NCBI GenBank assembly: GCA_034687125.1
Contig: JAQGBZ010000216.1
Location: 1 to 64,000, forward strand
Direction of reading: 5' to 3'
Origin: Neelides folsomi
Lineage: Eukaryota > Arthropoda > Collembola > Neelipleona > Neelidae
Length of the DNA stretch: 64,000 nt
The notes beneath the pieces were generated by a model, which was given only the letters and a program-made list of their open reading frames with translations, did no database searches and was not told the DNA's origin. Position 1 is the first letter of the stretch. Every line of letters starts with the position of its first letter. The position numbers and the translations under genes are program-made. This document shows, piece after piece, positions 12,681 to 24,992 of this stretch.

Positions 12681-13108
12681 TCAACGACCATATCCTAAAA
12701 TTAATCATTTCATTTAACAATAGTTAAATATTCTATATTATTAAGTGGTTTAAAGCATAATATATCATACCACCGCTGCCACCACCTCCTCCACCACCTC
12801 CTCCATGTCCACCAGCAGCTCCAGCTATATAAGTTGTTCTTAATCCGCCACCATAACCACCAGCCCCAAATCCACCATTGGTTCCAAGGAATCCTCCTTC
12901 TGCAGAGCTATTCAGAAACAACAACACCGCAACCACCACGAAAAAAATACCCATAGCCTAAATTCACAAAAAAGACAATATTCTTTAGCCATTCAATTTA
13001 TTATTTTTAAAAAGTATTAATAATAATATATCTCAATATTATAAGTTTAATATTTAAAAATATAATTTTATATTTAAAAGTGAATCTCCTTACAACTTTA
13101 TTGATCAT
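12681..13108 (-). CDS. Small secreted glycine-rich protein
   Basis: A predicted 71-aa secreted protein in three exons: 13108-13094 (MINKV), 12957-12771, and 12694-12681 (ends GYGR). The 5-codon first exon has donor gtaagg and the last intron uses gtatga...tttag; the phases 0 and 1 close. The signal peptide is MGIFFVVVAVLLFLNSSAEG, preceded by MINKVA. The mature part is Gly-rich (GGFGAGGYGGG, then a GGHGG block of about nine glycines). Without the last splice the exon would run on to an unrelated hydrophobic end, so the spliced GYGR ending, which suits the composition, is preferred. Comparable proteins in arthropods are cuticular or antimicrobial Gly-rich peptides; which applies here cannot be told. 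A TATA box lies about 90 bp upstream of the ATG. Confidence 0.7.
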
Positions 13109-13197
13109 TTTGTAAATGTTAATAGTTGAAACTAGTCGGGATAAGTTGAACTATTGAGATTCTTAATTAGACTAATTAAACCCTTGACTGTTAATGC

Positions 13198-13205
13198 TAT
13201 TTATA
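13198..13205 (-). promoter_or_regulatory. TATA box of the Gly-rich gene
   Basis: TATAAATA on the minus strand, about 90 bp before the start codon at 13108. This implies initiation near 13170 and a 5' UTR of about 60 nt. Strong TATA boxes are common in tissue-specific secreted-protein genes. Confidence 0.5.
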
Positions 13206-15367
13206 CGGATTTAACATTCAATAGAATTTTGTCACCTAAAGACCAAAAAGTCCTTTTTGCCTTAAATTGCATCATCAATAAATAATGTAATGATCATTCG
13301 TAGAGATATTTAGCTGTATTTAAGCATAATAGACTTAAAGGTAAAGCATTACAAAGGCTTCAATTATATTCATTTCCATTGCGTTGTTGAATATTGTGTT
13401 TTTTATAAATAAAAAAGACACGGGAGATGGTTAGATGAGAATGATAAGGTTTTTATTGGTTGAACTGACTTGAACTAAGGATGATAAAAGTTAGTGGAGG
13501 AAAAGAGTGAAAATTTAACGGTGTTTAACTGTTATTGTGCCGATTAACACATTTGGTTCTCCTCGTATTCATACAACATTTACAATATATATTACATACA
13601 TACACATACATACAAACTAGAGATCGACACATTAAAGATATCTAAATTCTTTGGAGCTCATCCTAACACGGAACGCAGACCACACCTAAAGTGCAGATTT
13701 CACAGATTTCAAAAGACTTGTGTATTCTGCACTCTTTTGTTTCAACTAACAATGAGGGCTTTGAAGTTAAAGACGTTTCTTTCCAAATACCGTCCTTAGT
13801 GATTCTCAATTAGCAAAAAGCATGGTTCATTTGAATACTAATTAATACAATTGAACAATAATTGAGATTTTGCAATTAAACTTTCTCTTCATAGACTCAA
13901 ATGTTACACACGATCTCTTAAAAGTTTTAGCTAATAATTTAAACACCATTCGCTTTTAAACACTTTTGCAGTTTACTCCAACTACTCAATGTGCGTATTA
14001 GAATAAACAGTTAACATACAAATGGCTAAAATTGTGGTTCTATTGTAATTATTATTATTTTTTAGAAAAAAGGAAGTTCACTAATAGATAAAATAAATAT
14101 TTTATGGTTAATATTCTAATTAATTAAAGAGTTGAGTTTCAGAGATATTTTAACTTAATTTTCGAAGTTTGATTGACCTAAATCAAATGGAAAAATCCCT
14201 AACTCCCTACTTTTCAAAGAGTTAACCATGATTAAAGTTAATTAATTAAGATGTTAATGATTCATTTTGATACTTTAGTATCACATTTATAAAAACTATC
14301 ACACTGAACCATAAATATCCTCAAATTTCGCAATTCGTTAACTTTAATCATGGTTAACTTTTTGAAAAATAGAGAGATAAGAAATTAAAAAAAAAACATT
14401 AGCTCAATCAATGTCCCTTAATTTAAATTTGAAATGCTTTCCAATAAAATTTTGTCCCTGGAATTTATTTTTTGAGTTTAAATGAAAAATCCTGTAAAAA
14501 TTATGAAAAAAGCCGCTTCTTGGTTATTTAATCTCAATTAACTTTTTGAAAAGTAAGGAGTTATGGATTTTTTCATTTGATTTAGGTCAATGAAATTCAC
14601 TTTATTACACATTACTATTATGGTGAATTATAATTGGAGTCTATTGAAAACGAAAAGAATAATTATTGTAAAATAAAACCAAAATAAGAAGAGTAATCAA
14701 TAGTCAGTATAACTTTTATTATAATCTGCTAATTTTTTTAAATATTTTCTATTTATTTTATACATAGGCAACTTAATACATTAGTCATTAGTACAGATTT
14801 CATGATAAATATACCTTTATGAGAATCCTATTTTATAGGCACTATATCAATTCACAAACTATGATTGTATTCACAATAATACAATAATAGTCGTTCTAAT
14901 TCTAATTAAATGATTCGATTGAAATACGTAAAACAAAGAGAAAAATAAAATTAAATAAATAATAAATAAAATATAAAAACATTTGTTAAGCCGTTGTCCT
15001 CCCTCAGGTCTGTAATTATCACAAGAAAACTTCATAGGTAAAGTTTGTAAATAATTATACATAATACATAGGAAATCAATTATTAATAATTAACAAGTTA
15101 ATATTAAATTGTTTGTTACATCAATTACAATCAATTACAATTTGTAATGTGTACCTATTACATACATCAAGGATCACACTATACATGATAAACAAATAAA
15201 CAAATTTTAAAATTTTCGAAACGTTCAAATTCAACAAAACTAATTAAAATAATTTCAGAGTTTAACAATTTAGTAAATGCATGATTGCAATATTTTTTTT
15301 GACAATTAGATATTAATATTTTAATATCAAGATTTTAATATAAAAATTTTAATATTCTTAATTATTA
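13206..15367. other. Intergenic with an inverted-repeat element
   Basis: AT-rich DNA with no coding signal. The only structure noted is the inverted-repeat element at 14170-14593. Confidence 0.6.
14170..14593. mobile_element. Non-autonomous inverted-repeat element (about 425 bp)
   Basis: The left arm, about 14170-14237 (tgattgacctaaatcaaatg then ctaactccctacttttcaaa), is matched by the reverse complement of 14528-14593 with several mismatches over about 65 bp. A third, internal partial copy at 14338-14384 is also inverted relative to the left arm (ttaactttaatcatggttaa). No coding sequence lies between the arms. The form is that of a decayed miniature inverted-repeat element; superfamily and target duplication are unclear. 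Confidence 0.65.
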
Positions 15368-15607
15368 TCATTTTATAAATAAGCCATCGGGGTTTGGAGC
15401 ATAAAAGTAGACGTGTAGTAGAAAGACGACGTGAAGAACTAAGAGGATGGCAATGGGAAGGAAAAATGCACTTCGATCGGGATCATCGTAGCAGTAAAGC
15501 ATATTGGAGGTCTTGGGAATGGAAACGCTGCTGGGATCATTTTGGAATCTTCTTGGAATATTGAGAACGCACTTGAGGAGATCATCATCCACAGTCCCGA
15601 AAGTCAT
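15368..15607 (-). CDS. Small single-pass membrane protein, unknown function
   Basis: An open frame of 79 codons from ATG at 15607 to TGA. The protein has a hydrophilic N-terminal half with Cys13 and Cys39, then one strong hydrophobic segment at residues 47-69 (SAFFLPIAILLVLHVVFLLH), then a short tail, so a probable single-pass membrane protein. A good acceptor (ttttgattgtag) sits nine bases before the ATG at about 15617, suggesting one or more 5' non-coding exons upstream. No homologue is recognised. Codon use is less AT-biased than the flanks, which favours a real gene. Confidence 0.5.
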   Translation of the reverse strand: MTFGTVDDDLLKCVLNIPRRFQNDPSSVSIPKTSNMLYCYDDPDRSAFFLPIAILLVLHVVFLLHVYFYAPNPDGLFIK

Positions 15608-18600
15608 ATCTTATCACTACAATCAAAACACAATCAATTATAAAAAAGTTTTTAGTTTTCATTTTTAATGTTAAGATTAATTGCATAGCTAACATTAAAA
15701 TATTCTACAATATTTATTACACGCCATACATAATATTTATATATATTCTATTATTTATTAAGTATAGAAAAATTGAATAGTTACCTAGTCTTTTTAAAAC
15801 TAAAAGTTTGTAATTTTGGACTCCTAATATATCAATTGGTAATGCTTAAAGTGAAAAGTGCGACAAATACTTAAGTAAAAAATTTCCTTATACTTAGTTA
15901 ATCAAAAATGCTTATAGCTTACAAATAGAGTGAATGGTTACAATTAGTCAGATTGTAATATTAGTTTATATTAGGTATTATAAATAATAAATATAAGGCA
16001 TATGGTAAATTTGTAGGATGTGTCTATATTTCTTTATTATATCTGTAGTATATCGCACATATTATGTTATTAGGGCGAGTTGAAAAGGTTGAAAGTGCCT
16101 TGTTATTTGACCTTCCTCTCTTCAAGAAGGTCTCTTTGTCTGCTTGCATTACAAACAATATCGTATTTACTGATCTTTACAATATTCATAAAAGTGGAAG
16201 CTCTTCACCTTGAATAATTTGGTGCACTTTAATTCTTTGGACAGAAACATTAAATTTTATATGAAAATTGAACCAAAAAATCTTTGTTTCATATAACTTC
16301 TGCTATACTAAATAACTTTATATACAGTATTTACAATGTATGATGCTAGTCAACTAAAAATATTGTAATTGTAATTGTAAAAGCATATTTATTAGAAAAT
16401 AATATTAAAATTTAAATGCTAATTAGATCTAAATCAGATAAAATTAACAATCAAATAAATTAATCATCTCAAAAAAACTTTGAATATTTTAGCTACGTGC
16501 GTGCATAAACCAATATCTAATTAATCCTAAAGCTAAATACTACAGGTCTTTTCAATTACTTTTAGTTTTAGTCCTCGTTAAAATGAACTTTACTTTTTTC
16601 AAAATCTAAACATTAAATTGGTTCTTAAATTTAACAAGTATAGAAGGCACTAATGTATGAAATTGGTCGTTTAAATCTATACTAAAATAGTTAGAAGAAA
16701 AATAAACTTGACCCCAAATGTTATAATGTGTGCATACTGTATATAGGATATGATCATATATATAGGATATGTGTTATAAATCCCTCTCACTTGGCATTCT
16801 TTTTGGTAGCAGAGGTAATTCCTTTATCCTCGAATGTTACATTTACTTTTAAACTCACTGTCTGCCTCAGCGTATAAAATATCAATTCCTTTTTTATGCC
16901 GAGACTTTCCATTTAATTCCCTTTTAAATAAATAATCCATGTCATTCGAAGGGATATTTTAACCTTGTTCTAACTTTAAAATCGACAAAAAAAGCATGAA
17001 TATGATAATTAAGGGGGGCGAGTGATTGATGAGTATTTGATAAAAACAAACTACTTAATTGTAGTCCGACTTGATAATCATTAAATTGTATTTAACATTC
17101 AACTTAACGGTATACAATCTTCACTTTTAAGTAAAAAAACTTAATGTAAGTATAGTATATTTATGTAAGTATGGATGTACAGGTAGTATAGAAAATAGAG
17201 ACGCATTAAATGAATCTTTAAAGTTTATGTTTATTTTTTGCCATTTTATGCCACTTTAAATCTTCACGGACCGTCAAATATCTGATAAATGAATTAAAGT
17301 CCATTACATACATTTCGCCTTCTTTGAAGAATAAAATAATATTTTGTTAAATAATATAAATAATATGCCCGTATTTCTCAACAAATTAATTTCCCATTAA
17401 ATTAAATGGTAAATTAATTATTTATACTTAGTATATTATTTATATTTAGTATGAATTTTGGTTATTACGTAAAGATTTGAAACGGACTGACACTGAGAGT
17501 TAAATTATGGAATTTACTCCATCATAACTTTTATAACTCATAAACTCATAACTAATGTAAAATCTAAATTCAAACATAATGTGCTTACATACATAAAAAT
17601 GTATTTTATGCATACTTACTTAATGAGTATTTGTAAAAATAATTTGCATGTATAATATATTTGCATGTATCTGTATTTATCTAGGTATTATAAAAGTATT
17701 ATATTTCCACTCCACGTGTATTTACTATCACTTAAAGTTCTTTAAAATTAAGCATCACAGGTACTTATTATAATTCATTAGTTGGTAATGTAATTATAAA
17801 TATGTTTATACATTCTTTGTATTTTACTCCCAAACAGGATAAAGATGAATATTCAGGGAAAAATACATTTGAAAAAACCATTAATTGCAGGGATCGTGAG
17901 AAAAAAATTTCCGTAAAATTTTACGTTGCAAACAAATGAGCAAACACATGTCTTCAATTTATGTAATACATATTTTCCACTAATGTATAAATATTTGCAC
18001 CAATACCAACAAATTATATATCTTTTAGGTAGTAAGTCTTATTATATATCTGTAAATATAAGTACCAAAAATATATAGTAATATGTCATATAATATGTCA
18101 TATTTGACAAGATTATTAAAACAAATAAATTTTTAATAATTATTGTTTGAATAATAATAAGAATATATTGCAATATAATAAACAATTAGTCTCACCTTAA
18201 AGTAATGGTGTCCAGGAACGCCAAATGAAAGTTTAGAGATTTTATAAATATGTTATTGGGAAAGGAAGCGGTTCACACTGAACATCTTTTTGTTGAGTCT
18301 TGAACTTCATGAAGGTATTTGAGGTAGGAAGCTATTAAAAGCTTTATCGGTGGGATAAGAAAACTAAAAACAACAACAATGAACAATGCACTTCGCCCAA
18401 ATTTACGAAAAATGTTCCCCTGTTGTTAGTGGAGTGGAAGAAGGGGGATGTTTTCCTCCTCAGGTAGGAACAATGAATGAGCGGAACTGATAAACCAAAT
18501 GCGTGGGCTCTTCACTTTGACCAACTTGCCTTTACTTACATTTACTAAGAAACCTTGAGCCTTCCTAACTCTTCAAATCCTCTGACCCTTCAATTTTATT

Positions 18601-20742
18601 TTATTTTTATTCTCGACGAATTTTGACAAACCTTAAATTATTTTATTGCTTGATAGAAAACGGCTAATATATTGCCCATGTGAAAATAGGTCGCTGTAAT
18701 TGAAAATCCGTTAATTGTAAATATACGTAGCGTTAAGGTGGAAAATTATTGTAGAGTTTGGTATTAAAAATTAAACCGGTGAAGATGATGTTAACTTATG
18801 GAATGGTTAAAGGTGAATAAAAGGATTCGAGTGGTTGATGTAGCCTTAAACCAGAAGAGGGTTTCATTTAGTTTCAGGGTTATGGGGATTTGTGGGATTA
18901 GGATTTCACAATGAATTTGAACTAATATAATATCCCCAGTTCCACACACGTAAGTAATATCATTACTTTATTACATTATTACATATTATAAATATTATAG
19001 AGTTCTATCTTATAGGTTTAAGGTGCAAAATCTCCTTCTTCCTTTCACACTTCCTATCCAGTCAATTTTACACATTGAATATATATATACAGGTAACAGG
19101 TAAGTAATTTATAATATAAAATTATAATATATAGTATGCATATGATATACATAGTGTATAAAAGTATGTAAGTAAGAGATATCCAAATGATACAACACAT
19201 GTTGAATAATAAAGCTTTTCCCATCGTTGTGCATTAAAGGGGTAAATTTGGTTCATGATTTGGTGAATTGAAGGACGTCAACGAGCAAGATGCCTTGTAC
19301 CAGATACGATGCTAATTACTAAAAGTCCCTTTTGCTCTCAAGATCTTATACAGTAAAGATGAGATGGTGAACCCGTTCACTATTCAACTATTGTAGTTTA
19401 TAGTTTATAGTCCATCCATTATAAGCGTGTTGAATACTATAGATTTATTAAATTACTAGTCATCAGACAAGGGGATTTTTTATATGAGAAATATTCAGTT
19501 TTCTGCATGGTTGGATTCTTTTCAATGACAATTTACCATTTTTGTTGATGAGGCTGAAGCTTGGGATTGAAGGTCCAAATTGCATTCAAACTATAGATAT
19601 AAAATGTTTAAAATGTATAAAATATAAAATATTATATAAAACTCATTTTATTTTAACAAGCTTTTTTATGTTTTGCTTTTTATATGAGATTTGACAATGG
19701 CATAATTATTTAAAACTGTGCCAAGTATGTATGTAAAGAATGTAAACGTGTTTATTATATATTGTAAGTTTTTTTATTTTATTTAAAAGCGGTGTAAAAC
19801 GTGTGCGTAGTTAATTAAGTTAATGTATATTAATGGAATTCTCAATAAGGAATTGAAGAGACGCTATGGTTTATGATCAACTTTGCGTGGTCTTGGTTAT
19901 CTTACCAACTTAATTAGCATTAGCATCGTGAGTTAAACTGATCCACGTAAACCTTTGTTTAGCTCTTCTCTCCATTTGTTTACCATAACTTATTTATAAG
20001 TAAAAACATAAATGTTTAATTAGGTCTTTTTATCTTGAAATATTTTTAAATAGACATGTGCGAATTCTTGATATATAGGTAATATGATTTTTCAAATGGC
20101 TTTAAACTTAAAGCCCAACTAAACCTATTTTTTCTTTTAATTGATTTTCTCACGCTCCCAGCAACCCATCTCATGTATTCTCTCATAACATTCACAAGCA
20201 AGCATTACTGGAATGGAATGAATTAGATATTTGGCAATTTATTATATAAAAGTGCGAAAATATCTTACCACGTTTTCTCAATTACGAGGAGGAGCTTCTC
20301 ATTTTCATTCTCACCGTGTAATTTTAATGATTAATTGAGAATAAAAACAAGATTTACCTGTACATGTGTTAAATAATATTTTATATTATAATTCGTTATC
20401 TTATTGAGAGTTAAATATCCAGATGCGTTCCATACCCAATACAGAATAGTAATTTATTGTTAATTGGATAATTATATTTAAATGAATTTCATTATGCCAA
20501 TTTTGTTTAGTCATTGGTTGCTCAATGTAGATATGAAAAAATAAAAAATTGATATTTTTAAGTGTGCAAAATCTTGTTTAATCCAATGAAAAGTAATTAA
20601 ATGTAATTAAAGTTCAAAGTGCAACAATTTATGCACAGGCGGATGAGAAAAACATTTTTTAATTCTCTGAGAAAATCAAACTTTTCATTTTCTCATGTCG
20701 AGGGATTTGAAAAGGAGTGAGTTAAAATTTACATTTATTTTG
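15608..20742. other. Long stretch without recognised genes (about 5.1 kb)
   Basis: Very AT-rich, with no open frame over about 60 codons and no recognisable exon series. It lies upstream of the small minus-strand membrane-protein gene and downstream of the TMEM145 gene. It could hold the former's promoter and 5' exons (see 18196-18246) and the latter's 3' UTR. Confidence 0.55.
18196..18246 (-). promoter_or_regulatory. Candidate TATA promoter plus 5' exon donor
   Basis: On the minus strand TATAAAA (18240-18246) is followed about 45 bp later by a strong donor, ttaag|gtgag, at 18196/18195. A short non-coding first exon starting here could join the acceptor at 15617 just before the small membrane-protein ATG. 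This rests on signals alone. Confidence 0.25.
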
Positions 20743-23700
20743 TTATTCTGCTGTAGTGACGGTGTAAACACGTTGCCGGTTGTTCCCTTCAGCGGAACTT
20801 CTTCCGGTCCTGAAGTCTTCTCCTTCTTCCTCATCGTTCTCATCAGAGAAATCGGGTTCCTTGAGCATATCCTCAATTTGTCCAGGTGTTTCGTGCGGAA
20901 AAGCGTCTTTGTACTTGGGAGGAGGCATGGGGAACACAATGGGGGAAGAATGGACATTGCTGGCATTGAAGACATCCATGGGCGACGCTGGAGTTGTTGG
21001 GCCGCCCTGAGAAACCCTCTGTGTTTCAATACATAAAGATAGTTCATTTATCCTCACCTGGACGACTCCGGTTACGGTGAAGATGTCAACGATCCGACCA
21101 GCCGTGTCAATATAAGACGGAGCATAGGAATGGGAATCGAACCGATCCATGCGCTGCTGAGCGGCCAAATCCGCCCCAACTTGAGTGGTCCGAACGTGAT
21201 AAGGAAAACTTTTGTTGGCAGCTGAAGGTCTTGTTAAACCCTATAATAATAAACAGGATAAAATGTTTATAATTATGCACAACATGCTATCTACAAATCC
21301 ATTGGTTAATCCATGGTTAATCCATTAGTTAATCATTTAATATAAAATATACAAATACCAAGTTTGGTAGTTTGGTGTGAATTTAAACTTATAAAAATTG
21401 TAATCTATTTGTACAGGTAGATAATACCTTAAGTATTCTTTAATTATCCAAGAAAGTGGTAAAGGAATTTTGTGAATCTTTGTGAATCCTACATCATTAT
21501 AAGTAATTTGAAATAATAAACATTCTTTGAATGGAAAATAATGAAATTTATGTAATTTAATACACACGTGTAATCGTTCTTTTTATATACATACGTAATC
21601 ATAAATCATCATAAAGCTAATTGTTTCAAAGAGCATAATTAAAACTACATGTAAAGCATGTATTAAAAGATTAAAACTCCTCTATGAACTACGCTTTATT
21701 TTAATGTAGATTATTAAGAAAAAGTTTATCAAACTTACCAGCAACACAACGTGGCCGACAAACATGCAAAAATGTTCCACAGAGATTGAAACCTTCTCTC
21801 GGACCCATTTGTCAATTGCATGATTGGAGATCAATACAACAATTGGGCCCGAAATGAACCTAAAAAACAACATTTACTCTTTTAGCCTTTTTAATAACAA
21901 GTATTAAATAAGTATTAAATAAGTTACAATGTGTAAATATAAGGTATAATATGAATATAAATCATATTTTCATATTGAATTACCAGAGAGAAAAGATTGC
22001 GAAAAAAGGAAGATAAAAGGATGACTTTTCTGGGTAATGTTTAAGAGTGAAGAAAATGGCATAAGCAAACATGAACCATCCAATAATTCGAAGTATGAGA
22101 AGACCATAACCAGCAGGAGACTCATAAATATATGTAACCCATCCAGGATCAAAAAACTAAAAATTATAAAAACACAATCAAAAGTTATTCCTTATTCAAT
22201 TTCACTTGTATGTATTAATTGAATAGACATTGTATTAATATCCCCTCTATTATAAAAAGGAGTAATAATTAATTTGCACAATCAACATCTATCATACTTT
22301 GGCGATTTTTCTTTAAAAATACTCATTAATTCGGAATCATACTCGAATAGTGCCTTTTGGCATAAAAATTATTTAATTTTCATTCACTTTATTTATTTTT
22401 CAAATCTCCAAGAGCAATTTTATTCATTTCATTAAATTTTCACAGTAAAATTATTTAAAATGAAAGAATGAAATTGAAGATTTAAAAAATCAATAAGTCA
22501 TTCACTTTTATTTATTTTAATAAAATTATTTTTCTAAAAAGATAAATATTTAATTAAATCTTCAGTGTCTTTGTGTGTAGAATGGTAGTTAAGAGGGGAA
22601 CAGAAGTGGAACGGAGTCTGAGTTTTTAGAGTATTTACCGTTTAATGTAATTATAATATTTATTTATTTATTGAAGTTCAAATTATCCAAATATTTGCAC
22701 TCTCAAATAATATCAGATATTTATTTATGTACCAAATGTTCTTAAATAAATAATGTTTTACATCTAACTATGGAATGTAATCTAATATTTGTACATACAT
22801 AAATACCAAAAATATGTAGCTAGCATAATGTAGCATTAATTATTAATTTTTTCCAAACTTAATAATTTATGTAAATGGTGTTCTTGACTCACATATTGTT
22901 CGAAGAAGAAAAGAAAAACGTAAACAACGAAATATGAGCAATTAAAAATTGTCAATTTGACCGCACTGGCCAAGCGAAGTCTTCCTCTAGTCACGGTATA
23001 TCCCTTTGCAAGGAGAAGCAAAAGAAGGAGAAACACAAATTCGCTTGCTCCTTCAAAAATCCTTCCTGTAATTTCAAAATCTAATTAGTCAATCATAAAA
23101 TACTAAAAAAGTCTTTCGTAGTTACATTATTATTATTTTATTCATATTTTATTATTTCATCACTTATATGATTCAATAAAAATTGTTTTTATGATTGATA
23201 TTTTTTGTTCAAACCAGCGAGTTTAACGGAAGGTAGGCCAATTCCGTTAGAAGCATAACGACCATAAGCTATGCAAAGGAGCATAATCCCAATATTTTGA
23301 GAGAGGAGAGAAACGAGGAATAACTTGTATGTGATATGAAACAGTTGACGGCATTTGAGTTCCACTGAACAACACATCAATTACAGATTCTTTTCCTCCT
23401 TTATTACTTTAACACAACAATAAGAATACCGTTTAAGAATGAGTCATTACCCGCAAAAAGAAGAGCAGAAAATAAGATGAAAACGTATACAAAGCAAAAC
23501 CCAGTCAAGATAGGAAGAATGTCTGCAAATTTATATTATGTACATATACATTATGTTGTATATTATGCATATAGTGTATATGACATATTTATAAAAATGT
23601 ATTTGCTAAATTAATTTACAAGAATCAAATTATCGAGAAATCGATTTCCAGAAAAACCCTTTTGCATGAAGTTGATTTATATGGAATTTATCATTATTCA

Positions 23701-24992
23701 TATAAAAAAGATTAATAAAACATTTGAATGAATTGACTCACAAAATTCATCAGCTGAAAATTGCTCGTACCAATAATCCCCAGGTGGACCATTTGTCATG
23801 CGAAATTTATATCGAAGATTCAGGCCCTGGAAATATTTCAATTAGTGTTGTAGGATTTATTAAAGATATACAATATAATTGAATTATGGTTGCAATTAAA
23901 TATAATAGAATTATGGTTGCAATAAATTATAATTGAATTATTTTTTAACATGAAACTGTAAGTAAACATTATTTGTACATTATGAATGATATTTACTAAA
24001 TTAAATGATATTTATTTACTTCGGTTGAATTGCAAGACGAAACGCCCACAAACCACCAACGTTCTCTTGCAGATCGAAAAGACCGCGTGTTTCGACAGAT
24101 GAGCTTTGTTGTATAATTTTGCGTTTCATTGCCGGGGATTTCAATTGGGTTTGGATATCGGGGATAATAGGCCAATTCACAACCTGAATCATCTTTGCCT
24201 ATTTGCAATTGAACCAACTGTTTCTTCTCAACTATCAAAGCATCATTCTTCTGCTGACATGTCTATAAGAATAACAAAAGATATAATTTTTTAAATCGAT
24301 AAAACGAAAAGGAAAGAATAAAGCTTTAACATTAAACATGCTATGCAATTATTGGTTTTTTCCACGCGTCATATTTCATATTACAAAAGAAGCACATTCG
24401 ATTTTTAATCTCAATTTAATTTAATTATTACCAAATACCAAATAGGTATATGAAATACGTCGTTTTTAAATAAGAACCAAATTAAATTAAAACAGAAAGA
24501 TCTAAATTACCTTTGCGCTAGGATTTCTATATGCGTTAGCCCATTGAAGATCGGGATACATAAGCAAACTGACAATTCCAGGAGTCTATTCAAATAAAAA
24601 ACATCTTAATACTACATATATAATTATATGTGTTTATTAAATAGTTAGCTAATTTCTGATTACAAGGAAATTTTGTATAAGGAAATTTTAATATAATTTT
24701 TACCGGATCGTATTCGATTTCATATTGGAAAGTTCCATGAAGTGACAAAAAGCAAAAGCGTTCAAGAAAAGACCATTTCTAAAAAATGGAAAATATAAGA
24801 CTTTATTATACTTTTATATACATAACTAAATATTGATAAAAATCATTGTTGAAACTTTAAATTAAAAATTATAGTCAAATTCAAGATTTAATTTAATTTT
24901 ACCTCATGTGTTACAAGATGCCTCTTAGCAAGTTTTCCATTTGATCCAACAATGAAGAGACAGAAACCAAAGAAAAACTTTGTCGAGACCAT
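20743..24992 (-). CDS. TMEM145-like seven-transmembrane protein (GPR180/TMEM145 family)
   Basis: Membrane protein with an extracellular GOLD-like domain and seven helices, of the intimal-thickness-related receptor family; ligand unknown. Twelve exons: 24992-24903, 24778-24704, 24585-24511, 24262-24020, 23826-23742, 23522-23451, 23364-23215, 23065-22893, 22156-21984, 21859-21739, 21240-21058, 21018-20743; phases close to 571 aa. Signal peptide MVSTKFFFGFCLFIVGSNG. Family blocks: FLERFCFLSLHGTFQYEIEY, SFRSARERWW, FSADEF, LAKGYTVTRGRLRLASAVKL, YESPAGYGLL, HYPEKSSFYLPFF, TRPSAANKSFPYHVRT. The C-terminal tail is acidic and cytoplasmic. The last intron is only 39 nt and in frame, so 13 more residues may be coded (584 aa). 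Intron 8 is the largest (736 bp). Function is from the family only. Confidence 0.92.
21019..21057 (-). other. 39-nt in-frame intron or exitron
   Basis: The segment starts gtgagg and ends acacag on the minus strand, is 39 nt long and has no stop in frame. Retaining it adds 13 residues (VRINELSLCIETQ) between VTGVVQ and RVSQGG in the cytoplasmic tail. Other introns in this gene are at least about 70 nt. Confidence 0.5.
23881..23940. repeat. 27-bp tandem repeat in TMEM145 intron 4
   Basis: The unit starting gaattatggttgcaat is present twice (23881-23907 and 23908-23934) and followed by the start of a third copy. Confidence 0.75.

Noticed and set aside
20695-21036. 113-codon plus frame over the end of TMEM145
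   Set aside because: Antisense to the conserved last TMEM145 exon.
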